NCBI GenBank assembly: GCA_035443825.1
Contig: DAOMNN010000007.1
Span: 1-64,000 of the forward strand
Source: DAOMNN01 sp035443825
GTDB taxonomy: Bacteria > Pseudomonadota > Gammaproteobacteria > Burkholderiales > Rhodocyclaceae
Direction of reading: 5' to 3'
Length of the DNA stretch: 64,000 bases
The translations under genes were made by a program, and so were the position numbers. The notes under the pieces were generated by a model. It made no database searches. It had not been told where the DNA came from and saw nothing but the letters and a program-made list of their open reading frames with translations. Shown here piece after piece: positions 28,586 to 37,109 of the stretch (the first letter of the stretch is position 1; every line of letters begins with the position of its first letter).

Positions 28586-29092
28586 TCAGCTCGAACTGCG
28601 CGGCCCCATGCCCCGCCGGCCGCCTTCACCGCGCGGACCCATCCGGAACTGCTCGTCGAACGTCTTGCGCTGGGTCTCGTCGAGCGTCGCATAGAACGCC
28701 TCGGTCACCTTGCGCATTTCGGCCATCGACGCCAGGCGCTCGGCGCCGAACGCCTCCATGCGTTCCATCTTCTCGAGCGCGCTCTGCGGCCGCTCTCCAT
28801 CACGCATTTGCGCCCTGTGCTCACCCGAGCGCTCGAAACGCGCCGTCACCGCCTGCTTCCACCCATCCCAGCCGGCACGCTGATCGTCGCGCAACGCCAG
28901 CGCAGATTCCAACTGTTCGAGCCGCGCGCCTGCGCGCTCCTGCATGTGGCCCCGCTCCATCTGATGCCACGCCGCCTTGCCGCTCCGCGCACCTTCGCAC
29001 CCGTCGCCGCCGCGCGCAATCGCGCTGCCGGCACCCAGGCCCACTGTCGCAACGGCCGCCGCAATAATCGTCCTCTTCATCCACATTCTCAT
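28586..29092 (-). CDS. Spy/CpxP-like periplasmic protein (LTxxQ type)
   Basis: 168 residues with a signal peptide (MKRTIIAAAVATVGLGAGSAIA) and a long helical mature part rich in Glu, Arg, Met and Gln, ending with EAFYATLDETQRKTFDEQFRMG, a variant of the LTxxQ repeat. Spy/CpxP homologues are periplasmic chaperones or metal-stress proteins. The ATG at 29092 has AAGGAGAG 7 nt upstream. It is a single gene; the identification rests on composition and motif only. Confidence 0.7.
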   Translation of the reverse strand: MRMWMKRTIIAAAVATVGLGAGSAIARGGDGCEGARSGKAAWHQMERGHMQERAGARLEQLESALALRDDQRAGWDGWKQAVTARFERSGEHRAQMRDGERPQSALEKMERMEAFGAERLASMAEMRKVTEAFYATLDETQRKTFDEQFRMGPRGEGGRRGMGPRSSS

Positions 29093-29677
29093 TTCAGCTC
29101 TCCTTGTGATTCATGCTCTGCATTGATCGCGACTCCATTAGAGCAAGCGCACGTAAGCGCCATGTGTCTGCGAAAACCGGATTTGAATGCTCGTGTTTCC
29201 AGGGCGTGGTCGGATACAGTGGAATACAGAACGAACGCCGTCGTAACGGCGACGCATGGTCGTTCCGAGGTTCACTCCAGAATTCCGTCAGCCTCTGAGA
29301 CGGGAACAGGCACCGCATGATCAAGGCTGCTGCAGCATCCGTGATCAAGGGATGAACCGTTCCCCGGTCCGGATCCGTCGGAAAAACTTACACTCCATTG
29401 GCCAATTGGCGATGCGAACTTCACGATTCCGGCGATCCACCTCGGTCTGACGCGACGTACCGACGCACGGAAGTGCATCGTTCAACCGAACTCTCGCCTG
29501 GTTCGTGATCTTCTTCACGCACGCTTCTGGCGCAATGCGAAAGAGACACAAATCTTGGACACCTTAGATCAGTACGCTCCCCGAGCGTGTCGGCATTATT
29601 TACATCGACGCCTGAGCCAGATCTGGAACAGATACATATTGAGACCAATTTCCCGTGTTTGTTACACATTTAAACAG
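29093..29677. other. Long intergenic region before the PEP-CTERM gene
   Basis: 585 bp, lower in GC than its flanks, with no gene I can support; the short open frames have no recognisable features. It contains the Spy-like promoter on minus and leads into a sigma-54 promoter on plus. Upstream activator sites for a sigma-54 enhancer-binding protein would be expected here; a short dyad-like GTGTTTGTTACAC lies at 29655-29667. Confidence 0.4.
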
Positions 29678-29694
29678 GTGGCACGGCAATTGCT
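29678..29694 (+). promoter_or_regulatory. Sigma-54 (-24/-12) promoter of a PEP-CTERM gene
   Basis: TGGCACGGCAATTGCT is a perfect match to TGGCACG-N4-TTGCW. The start point is expected about 12 bp downstream, giving a short leader before the ATG at 29728. In PEP-CTERM systems the response regulator PrsR is a sigma-54-type activator, which fits. Confidence 0.85.
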
Positions 29695-29727
29695 TAATCA
29701 GCAAAAACCATACAAACGGGATTTACC

Positions 29728-30456
29728 ATGCGTCTTTCGAGGATATTCGCTGCCGCCCTGCTCGCCGTCGGATTCGGCGCTGCGCACGGCGCCACGGTCA
29801 CCATCGCCTTTGACAATCCGATCTTTGGTGACATCGGACATGACACCGGGAAGATCTACTTTCCCACTACCCCGGGATCGGCCACGACGACAAACATGAC
29901 CGTCCACGCCGGGCGCTTCGTCGGCGAGGCAAGCAACCTCGTCGGCATCGCTGAAGAGAACTTCGTGGACAGCACGGATAACGTCTTCATGTACTGCTAC
30001 GACCTCTACAACTACATCGGGGCGGGAGACAAGGTCGACTACGCAATCGACTTCACCGGTGCGGTCGACAGAACGTTGCAGTTCCTGTTCGCAGTTAACA
30101 CCGTCCTCGACCCGTCAGATCCATACGCGTGGGTTCGTCCGAGCAATCAGTGGCAGGCCGCCGCGATCCAACTGGGCATCTGGGAAAGCCTCTACGATAC
30201 GGGATGGAATCTGGACGACGGCACCTTCAAGGTCCAGGGTTTCAATGACCAGACCAAGGAATGGGTTTCCATCTTCTTTGCGGAACTCGATGCGGATCAG
30301 CTTTTGGACCAGCGCTTTACCATGGTCCTTCGCGCCCAGGGCAAGCAGGACATGATCACGGCCGACCCGCCGACACAGGTCCCGGAGCCCGGCTCTCTCG
30401 CGCTAATTGCCATGGGACTTCTTGGGCTAACGCTGCTGCGCCGTCGCCAGAGCTAG
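29728..30456 (+). CDS. PEP-CTERM domain secreted protein
   Basis: 242 residues with a signal peptide (MRLSRIFAAALLAVGFGAAHG) and a C-terminal PEP-CTERM signal: VPEPGS, a hydrophobic segment LALIAMGLLGLTLL and a basic tail RRRQS. The tail is recognised by an exosortase, which cleaves and probably modifies the protein for surface or extracellular display. The middle part (about residues 22-210) is acidic, has no motif I recognise and contains single cysteines. No exosortase gene lies in the window. A strict sigma-54 promoter lies immediately upstream. Confidence 0.88.
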   Translation: MRLSRIFAAALLAVGFGAAHGATVTIAFDNPIFGDIGHDTGKIYFPTTPGSATTTNMTVHAGRFVGEASNLVGIAEENFVDSTDNVFMYCYDLYNYIGAGDKVDYAIDFTGAVDRTLQFLFAVNTVLDPSDPYAWVRPSNQWQAAAIQLGIWESLYDTGWNLDDGTFKVQGFNDQTKEWVSIFFAELDADQLLDQRFTMVLRAQGKQDMITADPPTQVPEPGSLALIAMGLLGLTLLRRRQS

Positions 30457-30775
30457 AAGGGCGGCAGCACGGCGCGGAAACGCCCTACCGAAGACCTCCG
30501 AGCGCCAACTAGTACCATCCATCGCGAATGCCCCGGCGCTCGGGCACCGATGACAGTCTGCACGCCTTCGAACGCGGATCGCATTCCTTGTCCCTGACAC
30601 GCCCCGCGCCAACCCTTACCATTGCCTCCTCCGGCGATCTTTCCAATCGGATCGTCGGCAGCTTGCGCAGATGGTGCTTTCGCCCGGGATCAGCGCAAGA
30701 GGCCAGACGGATAGGCCTCTTCGGTCTGACGCGCTTTCGCCCCTCGTTAAGAACAACTGGAGGAACGCCCGAGCC
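30457..30775. other. Intergenic region after the PEP-CTERM gene
   Basis: 319 bp between convergent genes. No RNA, repeat or terminator with a T-run is evident; small frames look random. Confidence 0.35.
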
Positions 30776-31474
30776 TCAGGCACTCGCGCCAGCTGCACCG
30801 TGCTTCGCTTCGAAGCGCATCACGATCGGCAGCACAAGACGCCGCAGGAACAGTCCGACTCCACCCCAAAGCGTGATGAACCAGGGCGGCACGCCGCCAG
30901 TCGGATCGCCCGGGTAATACCATTCCCCGGCCAGCACGCCGGTGTACTCGATCGCTGCGCCGAGGAGGATCATGTATCCCATGTAGGCGAAATCGAGGCG
31001 TTCATGAAAGAACCCGAGCGCGACGATGAGCAGCACGGCGGTCACGACGAGAAGTACACCCTGATCCGGGATCGTCCCGAAGGCAATCGCATAGAGAATG
31101 GCCAGAGCCCAGGCCACGGCCTCGCGCCCATTCGGCGCGGGGCCCTCCAACATGCGCCGCGTATGGAGCAGGTAGAAGCCCCACATGAATATTTCGTAGG
31201 CCGGCATCCCGAGGAAGTCGGGCCGACTGAACGCGAAGATGCCTTGCCGCAGCGACAGCGCATTCATGATCGTGAAGAAGCCACAGGCGGCGACGAACAG
31301 AACCACTTCGGCACGCGTAACCCGCCCGAAGCTCACGCCCCACACGACGAGAAACAGGATTACCTTCACGACATTGCCCGGCACGAAGGCAAGAACCATG
31401 AGCGTTGCCGCAAGCTGCGCCACAAGCCGCAGCCGTTTGCCGATCGCCACCATACCCAGCCCCGACCCAGTCAT
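30776..31474 (-). CDS. Polytopic membrane protein of unknown function
   Basis: 232 residues with about six or seven predicted transmembrane segments (near 12-30, 34-50, 56-75, 85-105, 120-140, 143-160 and 168-190). The loops contain Asn/Arg-rich turns such as NALSLRQGIFAFSRPDFLGMPAYE and the near-C-terminal EWYYPGDPTGGVPPWFITLWGG, a conserved-looking motif also seen in some carotenoid-related membrane proteins. I do not assign a family. The start may be at 31474 or 31453. It is cut off from the upstream PEP-CTERM gene by a strong terminator. Confidence 0.65.
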   Translation of the reverse strand: MTGSGLGMVAIGKRLRLVAQLAATLMVLAFVPGNVVKVILFLVVWGVSFGRVTRAEVVLFVAACGFFTIMNALSLRQGIFAFSRPDFLGMPAYEIFMWGFYLLHTRRMLEGPAPNGREAVAWALAILYAIAFGTIPDQGVLLVVTAVLLIVALGFFHERLDFAYMGYMILLGAAIEYTGVLAGEWYYPGDPTGGVPPWFITLWGGVGLFLRRLVLPIVMRFEAKHGAAGASA

Positions 31475-31493
31475 TATCGCGACAATGCTAGCA

Positions 31494-31526
31494 TCAAAAA
31501 GAGAAACGGCCCCTTGCGGGGCCGTT
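31494..31526 (-). terminator. Terminator of the second PEP-CTERM gene
   Basis: Read on minus, the 9-bp stem AACGGCCCC/GGGGCCGTT is followed by TCTCTTTTT. It lies 36 bp past the stop at 31562. Confidence 0.88.
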
Positions 31527-31561
31527 CTTGCTGCTGTCGGGGTCGGACGAACCCTGGCGTT

Positions 31562-32425
31562 TCAGCTCTTGCGGCGGCTGGCAAAACCTAGACCGAGCAG
31601 ACCGAAACCGAGCAGCGCGAGGGTGGCAGGTTCCGGAACCGTGTAGGCCGTCGCCGGGTCGGTGGAACGAGCACCGATGATGTCGTTCGCCAGATCATTC
31701 CAGCTTGTCAGCTCTTCATAGATGTTACGGAAACGCAGGTCGCGCGTTCCGAACGCGGTCGTGAACCAGTCCGAATCCAAGACCTCGGCCCAAGCTCCGC
31801 CTGCAGCTACGTCGACTTCACCATAGGACGTCGCGACGCCGACGAAACCGGTGCCCGGGGTGGGCGTAACACTACCCGCGATGAAGACATCCTCGGATGT
31901 GTCGATGATCCCCGACGCGAACATGATTCGAACGAGAAACTCGCCTTCGGTGAATCCCGTTGCGGTGCTCTGGCTGGTACGGACACCCGGAAGTGCGTCA
32001 CTCAAATTGGTCGTGCTGAACACGCTCAGGTCACGCCAGTACAGATCGAGGTAACCCAGCGTTGCCGGGAACGCGTTTCCGCCATCGTCCATCCCAGCCG
32101 CGAGACGCTCGATTCCGTAGAAAATTCCGGTGATCTGGGCGTTGTGCGAACCAACGTCGTTGAAGAAGGACCCGGGGGTCGTTTCGATCGTGTTCAGCCC
32201 CGTTACCTGGCCGACGCTGATCGTATCAATGATCAGCACACCCCAGTTGATCTCGTTGGTGCCCGCCCAAGTTGTTGCCGTGTCGCCGAGTGCAATCTGC
32301 TCACGGTTGTCGAACTTGATGTAGAGCGGCGAGTCGGAAGGAAGCGTGAGCGGCGCCGCAACGCTGGGCGCGCTCAAGCAAACCGCCAACCCCATTCCAA
32401 GTAATAGTTTGTTCAAGGTTCCCAT
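31562..32425 (-). CDS. PEP-CTERM domain secreted protein
   Basis: 287 residues from MGTLNKLLLGMG. This ATG (32425) has AGGAG 7 nt upstream; the longer frame starts upstream of the predicted transcription start and is rejected. Signal peptide LLLGMGLAVCLSAPSVAA. The C-terminus is VPEPATLALLGFGLLGLGFASRRKS, a complete PEP-CTERM signal. The mature part has no recognised domain and is Gly/Asp/Thr-rich. Like the gene at 29728 it lies behind a sigma-54 promoter, so the two are probably co-regulated although they are on opposite strands and about 1.1 kb apart. Confidence 0.88.
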   Translation of the reverse strand: MGTLNKLLLGMGLAVCLSAPSVAAPLTLPSDSPLYIKFDNREQIALGDTATTWAGTNEINWGVLIIDTISVGQVTGLNTIETTPGSFFNDVGSHNAQITGIFYGIERLAAGMDDGGNAFPATLGYLDLYWRDLSVFSTTNLSDALPGVRTSQSTATGFTEGEFLVRIMFASGIIDTSEDVFIAGSVTPTPGTGFVGVATSYGEVDVAAGGAWAEVLDSDWFTTAFGTRDLRFRNIYEELTSWNDLANDIIGARSTDPATAYTVPEPATLALLGFGLLGLGFASRRKS

Positions 32426-32509
32426 GCTCATTCTCCTGGCTTTGCGATCCGGAGGATCAGATCGCTCCGGTGTCTCTCTGATGAATACAACTGTTACGCC
32501 AGACACTGT

Positions 32510-32525
32510 AGCAAGACGCGGGCCA
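32510..32525 (-). promoter_or_regulatory. Sigma-54 (-24/-12) promoter of the second PEP-CTERM gene
   Basis: On minus the sequence is TGGCCCGCGTCTTGCT: -24 GG and -12 GC at the correct spacing, with one deviation (C for A) from TGGCACG-N4-TTGCW. The start point is expected near 32498, leaving about 70 nt before the ATG at 32425. Confidence 0.75.
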
Positions 32526-32683
32526 GAAATACATATATATTTATAAACAACGACTTAAGTTAGACGGGCTCTAAGGAGTGATGCCTGTGAAGCCCTGGCT
32601 GTAAAGTTTTTCGACACTCGCGCCAGCGTGCCGGGAACAGGTCGGACTACCCGTTCAAGCAGCCTTCCGCCAACACTCGAGGC

Positions 32684-34315
32684 TCAGGACCCTTCGTCAG
32701 GGTCGATCGGTGCATATCGCCCCGGGGCTATCAGGTTGTCGGGATCCGCGGTTCGCTTGAGACTCTGCACCAGACGCCAGTACGGGCTTGCCGGATCGAC
32801 ATACAGGTCCATCGACGAGACACCCGCACGATAGGGCACGAAACCCTCGGCCAGACCGGCATGGAACAACGCCTCGTAACATTGATGGATGCGCTCGACG
32901 TCCGATACGCTTTCGCGGTCGAAAAGCAGTGGTACGGTGCTGTCGAAACAGCGGTCGGACAGGCTGGTGAGGGTGATCAGGGGTTCGACCCGATGCGTCC
33001 TGCAGATGCGTTCGACCATTGCGGCAAAGGTCCTGGCACGCTCCGGTTGCATGGGAAGCAGCGGTGAATACCACATCAGGCCGCAGCCGTCCCTTGCAGG
33101 ATTCATCGGCCGCCCTTTGTCCGGCATCCGGCCCGACAGCCAGTAGGCCAGCGGCAGTGCGATGGTGCTCGGTGCGCCGCCCAGCAGCTGCAGCGACTTG
33201 TCGAGCGTTCCAAGGACATTTCGGATATTGCACCCGAATGCGCCGGGCAGCGCGCGCGCCGCGCTGCGCAGGGTTCCGAGCGACGATTCGGTGAAGAACA
33301 TGAGGCGTTTGGCGACGCCGCGCAACTCGCTGCGAATGACGGACTTCGCGGCCTTCACGACGCGCGCGTTTCCATATAGCGCACCTGCGCCCATCCAGGG
33401 CATCACCTGGGATCGCCCTGCCATCTCAAGCAGGCAGTCGTCGGAAATCAAACCGTCTGCGCCGAGACGGCCGCGTGGATACGGTTCCATCATCGCCAGT
33501 ACGCGACGCCGATTCATCAGGTTGATCGAACCGGTGACCGCTCCCAACTCGCGGAGGATCCGGCGCACGGCGGCGACGGCCTTTTCCAGATCCTCGTCGC
33601 GCGGCACGCCGAAGTAGAACGCCTCGACCCGTTCCGGTCTGGGTGCGAGTGCGATCGTCATCCGGGTGACCACGCCGAAGTTGCCCTGGGAGAACAGCCC
33701 GTCCAGATAGGGTCCGACACCCCACTTGAACCCACGATCCACCGCCGCAGCACCCATTTCGGTCAGCGGGGTCCGATACACGGTTCCGTCAGCCAGGACG
33801 GCCTCGATCGCCATGACGGCCAGAAAGTGGTCGGCATAGGGCGTAATGCCATACCCGCGCTCCAGGGCATTGCCGACGAGACTGCAGTCCGGACCGGCGC
33901 CGGTCACCGGACACAGAAACGCCAGTCCGCGTTCGTCGAGGTAGCTGCGCAACATGCCCTGCGTCACCCCCGGCTCCGCGGTGAGCAGGCCGGTCTCCTC
34001 GTCGACATCGAAACGCGTCATGCGCGACAGGTCGACAACGACGCAGCCATCCACCACCGGATTCGCGCTGCCGTACCCCCAGTTGTTGCCCGTGCTGATC
34101 GGATACAGGGGCACCTTCAAGTCCGCTGCTGCGGCAATGATCGCAACCACATCGTCCTGAGTGTGAGGTACCAGTGCAAGCGGGATCTTCCGAAGGATTC
34201 CGATGGTATTCGGGCCGTATGCCGCCTGGGCGGCCGCGTCGATCAGAACCCGCTCTGCGCCCAGCCGGTCGGTCATCCGGCCGGCGAAGCGCTCGTATCG
34301 TCCGTCCGTGCTCAC
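32684..34315 (-). CDS. FAD-binding oxidoreductase, VAO/4-cresol dehydrogenase type
   Basis: About 543 residues. The N-terminal FAD-binding PCMH domain contains YPISTGNNWGYGSANPVVDGCVVVDLSRM and EPGVTQGMLRSYLDERGLAFLCPVTGAGPDCSLVGNALERG, the pattern of vanillyl-alcohol oxidase and p-cresol methylhydroxylase flavoproteins; the C-terminal cap domain follows. The substrate is probably a phenolic or other alcohol but cannot be read from sequence. No cytochrome subunit gene adjoins it. The start is a GTG at 34315 with GGGAGAGG just before it; a GTG at 34351 is the alternative. It is divergent from the permease operon. Confidence 0.8.
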   Translation of the reverse strand: MSTDGRYERFAGRMTDRLGAERVLIDAAAQAAYGPNTIGILRKIPLALVPHTQDDVVAIIAAAADLKVPLYPISTGNNWGYGSANPVVDGCVVVDLSRMTRFDVDEETGLLTAEPGVTQGMLRSYLDERGLAFLCPVTGAGPDCSLVGNALERGYGITPYADHFLAVMAIEAVLADGTVYRTPLTEMGAAAVDRGFKWGVGPYLDGLFSQGNFGVVTRMTIALAPRPERVEAFYFGVPRDEDLEKAVAAVRRILRELGAVTGSINLMNRRRVLAMMEPYPRGRLGADGLISDDCLLEMAGRSQVMPWMGAGALYGNARVVKAAKSVIRSELRGVAKRLMFFTESSLGTLRSAARALPGAFGCNIRNVLGTLDKSLQLLGGAPSTIALPLAYWLSGRMPDKGRPMNPARDGCGLMWYSPLLPMQPERARTFAAMVERICRTHRVEPLITLTSLSDRCFDSTVPLLFDRESVSDVERIHQCYEALFHAGLAEGFVPYRAGVSSMDLYVDPASPYWRLVQSLKRTADPDNLIAPGRYAPIDPDEGS

Positions 34316-34479
34316 ACGCCTCTCCCTTCTGCCCGTCAACGCCAATGGCACACCTGAGCCACTCCCCGATCGACCGTGCCGACGGACGCGCCGCAGGCTG
34401 AAGCGCCGACCCGTACGCCATATGGTACTTGATCGCGCCGCGCGGGTGAGCCAGACTCACGACTCACGGGCGACACGGT

Positions 34480-34505
34480 CCGGGATTCGACCGGTCGAAT
34501 CCCGG
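34480..34505. promoter_or_regulatory. Perfect 26-bp palindrome between divergent operons
   Basis: A perfect dyad with half-site CCGGGATTCGACC and no loop. It lies between the divergently transcribed VAO-like gene and the permease operon, so it could be an operator shared by both, or a cruciform/termination element. No T-run flanks it. Confidence 0.45.
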
Positions 34506-34627
34506 CCGGGACGCAATCGAGAGTTCGGCAGACCATGCCCTGCCACATCTTGACACTTCCGGACAACGGACTTTCGAGGAGCAGACTCCACCATGTCGAA
34601 ACGCTGTTCAAGCATGGTTTAGGCGCA

Positions 34628-35860
34628 ATGACGGGATTCGCCCCGCTTTCCGTCCAGGCCCTGCGCAACATCGTGCGCCAGACGAACCGCAGCCGTGCCG
34701 CACTGAGTGCGATCGTGTTCGGCGTAGTGGCGATGGTTCTCGCCGCGGGCTTCATCGACTGGATTCTTCAGTTCGGCCGCGACCACACCATCCAATCCCA
34801 GCTCGGGCATGTGCAGGTCATGAAGCCGGGCTTTCTGGAATCCGGCCGCGCCGATCCTTATGCATATCTTCTGCCTCATGACGACCCGCTCGCTGATGAG
34901 GCACTGCAAACACTGCCGGGATTCCGCGTGTCTGCCCCACGGCTCATGCTTTCCGGGTTGGCGAGTTCGGGGGAGACGACGCTTTCCTTCATCGGCGAAG
35001 GCGTGGACCCGGCCGCCGAGGAGATCATGTCGGCGGCCCTGCGTTTCCCCACAGGCCGCAATCTGCGCGCCGACGAACCACAGACGGCAATCGTGGGGCG
35101 GGGGCTTGCCGAAAACCTCGGGGTCGGGCTGAATGATTCACTCATCCTTATCGCCAACACCGCCGAAGGCAGCGTCAGTGCAGTCGAGGCGCGCGTGGTC
35201 GGGCTGTTCGAATCGATCACGCAGGCCTACGACGATGTGGCCCTTCGCATACCCATCGATCTCGCACGTCAGCTCATGCGCACGGAAAGCGAGCACCTGC
35301 GACTGGTACTGCTCGATGATACGGGCAGGACACAGGACACGGTCACGCGCCTTCGGACCACCCTGCCCGCCGATGGCTATCAGATCGTGCCCTGGCACGA
35401 TCTGGCGGACTTCTACAACAAGACGTCGGCACTTTTCTCCAAGCAGGTCGGCGTGATCTACGCGATCATTGCGGTGATCATCGTGCTGGCGATCTCCAAC
35501 TCGATGATGATGGCGGTCATGGAACGGGTGGCCGAGATCGGAACGATGATGGCACTGGGAACCCGCCGCAGCGGCATCCTCGGCCTGTTCCTGCTGGAGG
35601 GGTGCATTCTGGGGGTACTGGGCGCGGCAGGCGGTCTGGCGCTCGGAATCGTGATCAGCCTCGTCATCAGCGCGATTGGTATCCCGATGCCGCCGGGCCC
35701 CGGGTCGAGTTGGGGATTCGATGCGGGAATCCTCGTCTCTGCCGACAATTTGCTCAAGGCGGCATCCATTGCCATGACGACCACCGTGCTCGCCAGCATC
35801 TATCCGGCCTGGAAAGCCTCCAGACTGGAGATCGTCGACGCGCTGCGCACCCGACAGTGA
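34628..35860 (+). CDS. FtsX/MacB-type ABC transporter permease
   Basis: 410 residues. An N-terminal transmembrane helix (about 22-43), a large periplasmic MacB-like core domain (about 50-255) and three C-terminal helices in the FtsX domain (about 275-300, 320-345 and 370-395), including VAEIGTMMALGTRRSGILGLFLLEGCILGVLG. Such permeases work in pairs with an ATPase to export lipids, lipoproteins or peptides or to transmit force. The second permease follows 10 bp later, but no ATPase gene adjoins. The start at ATG 34628 gives the normal N-terminus; a much longer frame is unsupported. Confidence 0.85.
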   Translation: MTGFAPLSVQALRNIVRQTNRSRAALSAIVFGVVAMVLAAGFIDWILQFGRDHTIQSQLGHVQVMKPGFLESGRADPYAYLLPHDDPLADEALQTLPGFRVSAPRLMLSGLASSGETTLSFIGEGVDPAAEEIMSAALRFPTGRNLRADEPQTAIVGRGLAENLGVGLNDSLILIANTAEGSVSAVEARVVGLFESITQAYDDVALRIPIDLARQLMRTESEHLRLVLLDDTGRTQDTVTRLRTTLPADGYQIVPWHDLADFYNKTSALFSKQVGVIYAIIAVIIVLAISNSMMMAVMERVAEIGTMMALGTRRSGILGLFLLEGCILGVLGAAGGLALGIVISLVISAIGIPMPPGPGSSWGFDAGILVSADNLLKAASIAMTTTVLASIYPAWKASRLEIVDALRTRQ

Positions 35861-35870
35861 GGCGCGACTC

Positions 35871-37088
35871 ATGAACCAGATCCTCCGGCTTGGCCTGCGC
35901 AATCTGCTGAGAAATCGCGTCCGCACCTTCATCACGCTGGGGGCGATCGTTTTCGGCGTGGTCGGCCTGATACTTTCCGGCGGCTTCGTGCGCGACATCT
36001 TCGTACAGTTGGGCGAGGCCCTGATTCATTCGCAGAGCGGCCACGCGCAAGTCGGCAGGGAAGCGATCTTCAGCTACGGATCAAGATCGCCCGAGAAACA
36101 CCTCCTCGATGCTCCGGATTCGGTGCGCCGGACTCTCACAGCCCAGCCCGAGGTCGCGGAAGTGATGGCCCGCATCACATTCTCCGGTCTACTCAACAAC
36201 GGCCGGACGGACTATGCGATCATCGGAGATGGTATCGAGCCGGGACCGGAGAATCGACTCGGCACGCATCTGCAGCTCGTGTCGGGCCGGATGCTCGAGG
36301 ACGACGACATCTTCGGCGCAATGCTCGGCGAGGGCGTCGCGAGTGCACTGAATCTCGTTCCGGGCGATCAGGCAACCCTGCTGGTCAGTACCATCGACGG
36401 GGCCATGAATACCCTCGACGTCGAGATCATCGGGGTGTTCCAGACATTCTCCAAGGATTTCGACGCACGGGCGGTGCGCATTCCGCTGGGCGCGGCACAG
36501 GAACTTCTGCTCACCGATGGGGTAACCAAGTTCGTGGTGTCACTTCGGGACACGGCGCTCACCGCGGAATTCGTCACCCGGATGCGGGAGACGATGCCCG
36601 CGCCACTCGCCATCCTGGACTGGCAGCAACTCAACGATTTCTATGAGAAGACCGTTGAACTGTACCGCCAGCAGTTCGGTTTCCTGAAATCCATGGTCCT
36701 GCTGATGGTATGCCTGAGCGTGATCAACACGGTCAACATGAGCCTTGTCGAGCGAAACTGGGAATTCGGAACGATGCGCGCACTGGGTAACCGGAACCGC
36801 AACATCGCCGCACTGATATTCGCGGAAACGGGCATGCTGGGACTTATCGGGGCGAGCGTGGGCGTGATCGCGGGCTGTGTTCTGGCATGGATCATTTCGG
36901 GAATAGGGATTCCGATGCCACCACCGCCAAATGCGGACTTGGGCTATGATGCATTTATCAGGATCATTCCAGAAGTCATACTTGAAGCCTGGTTGATCGG
37001 GGTGGGAGCGACGGTGGTTGCGGCCCTGTTGCCCGCTTGGCGTTTTTCGCGCATTCCCGTCATTGACGCATTGCGTGCCCGCGAATGA
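35871..37088 (+). CDS. FtsX/MacB-type ABC transporter permease
   Basis: 405 residues with the same layout: helix near 15-38, MacB-like periplasmic domain, and FtsX helices near 270-295, 315-340 and 365-390 (NWEFGTMRALGNRNRNIAALIFAETGMLGLIGASVG). It is a diverged paralogue of the preceding gene, as in LolC/LolE pairs, and is expected to form a heterodimer. It is followed 21 bp later by the PEP-CTERM-associated acyltransferase gene, which suggests a link to that export system. Confidence 0.85.
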   Translation: MNQILRLGLRNLLRNRVRTFITLGAIVFGVVGLILSGGFVRDIFVQLGEALIHSQSGHAQVGREAIFSYGSRSPEKHLLDAPDSVRRTLTAQPEVAEVMARITFSGLLNNGRTDYAIIGDGIEPGPENRLGTHLQLVSGRMLEDDDIFGAMLGEGVASALNLVPGDQATLLVSTIDGAMNTLDVEIIGVFQTFSKDFDARAVRIPLGAAQELLLTDGVTKFVVSLRDTALTAEFVTRMRETMPAPLAILDWQQLNDFYEKTVELYRQQFGFLKSMVLLMVCLSVINTVNMSLVERNWEFGTMRALGNRNRNIAALIFAETGMLGLIGASVGVIAGCVLAWIISGIGIPMPPPPNADLGYDAFIRIIPEVILEAWLIGVGATVVAALLPAWRFSRIPVIDALRARE

Positions 37089-37109
37089 TCCTGCAGGGAG
37101 AGGATTCGA

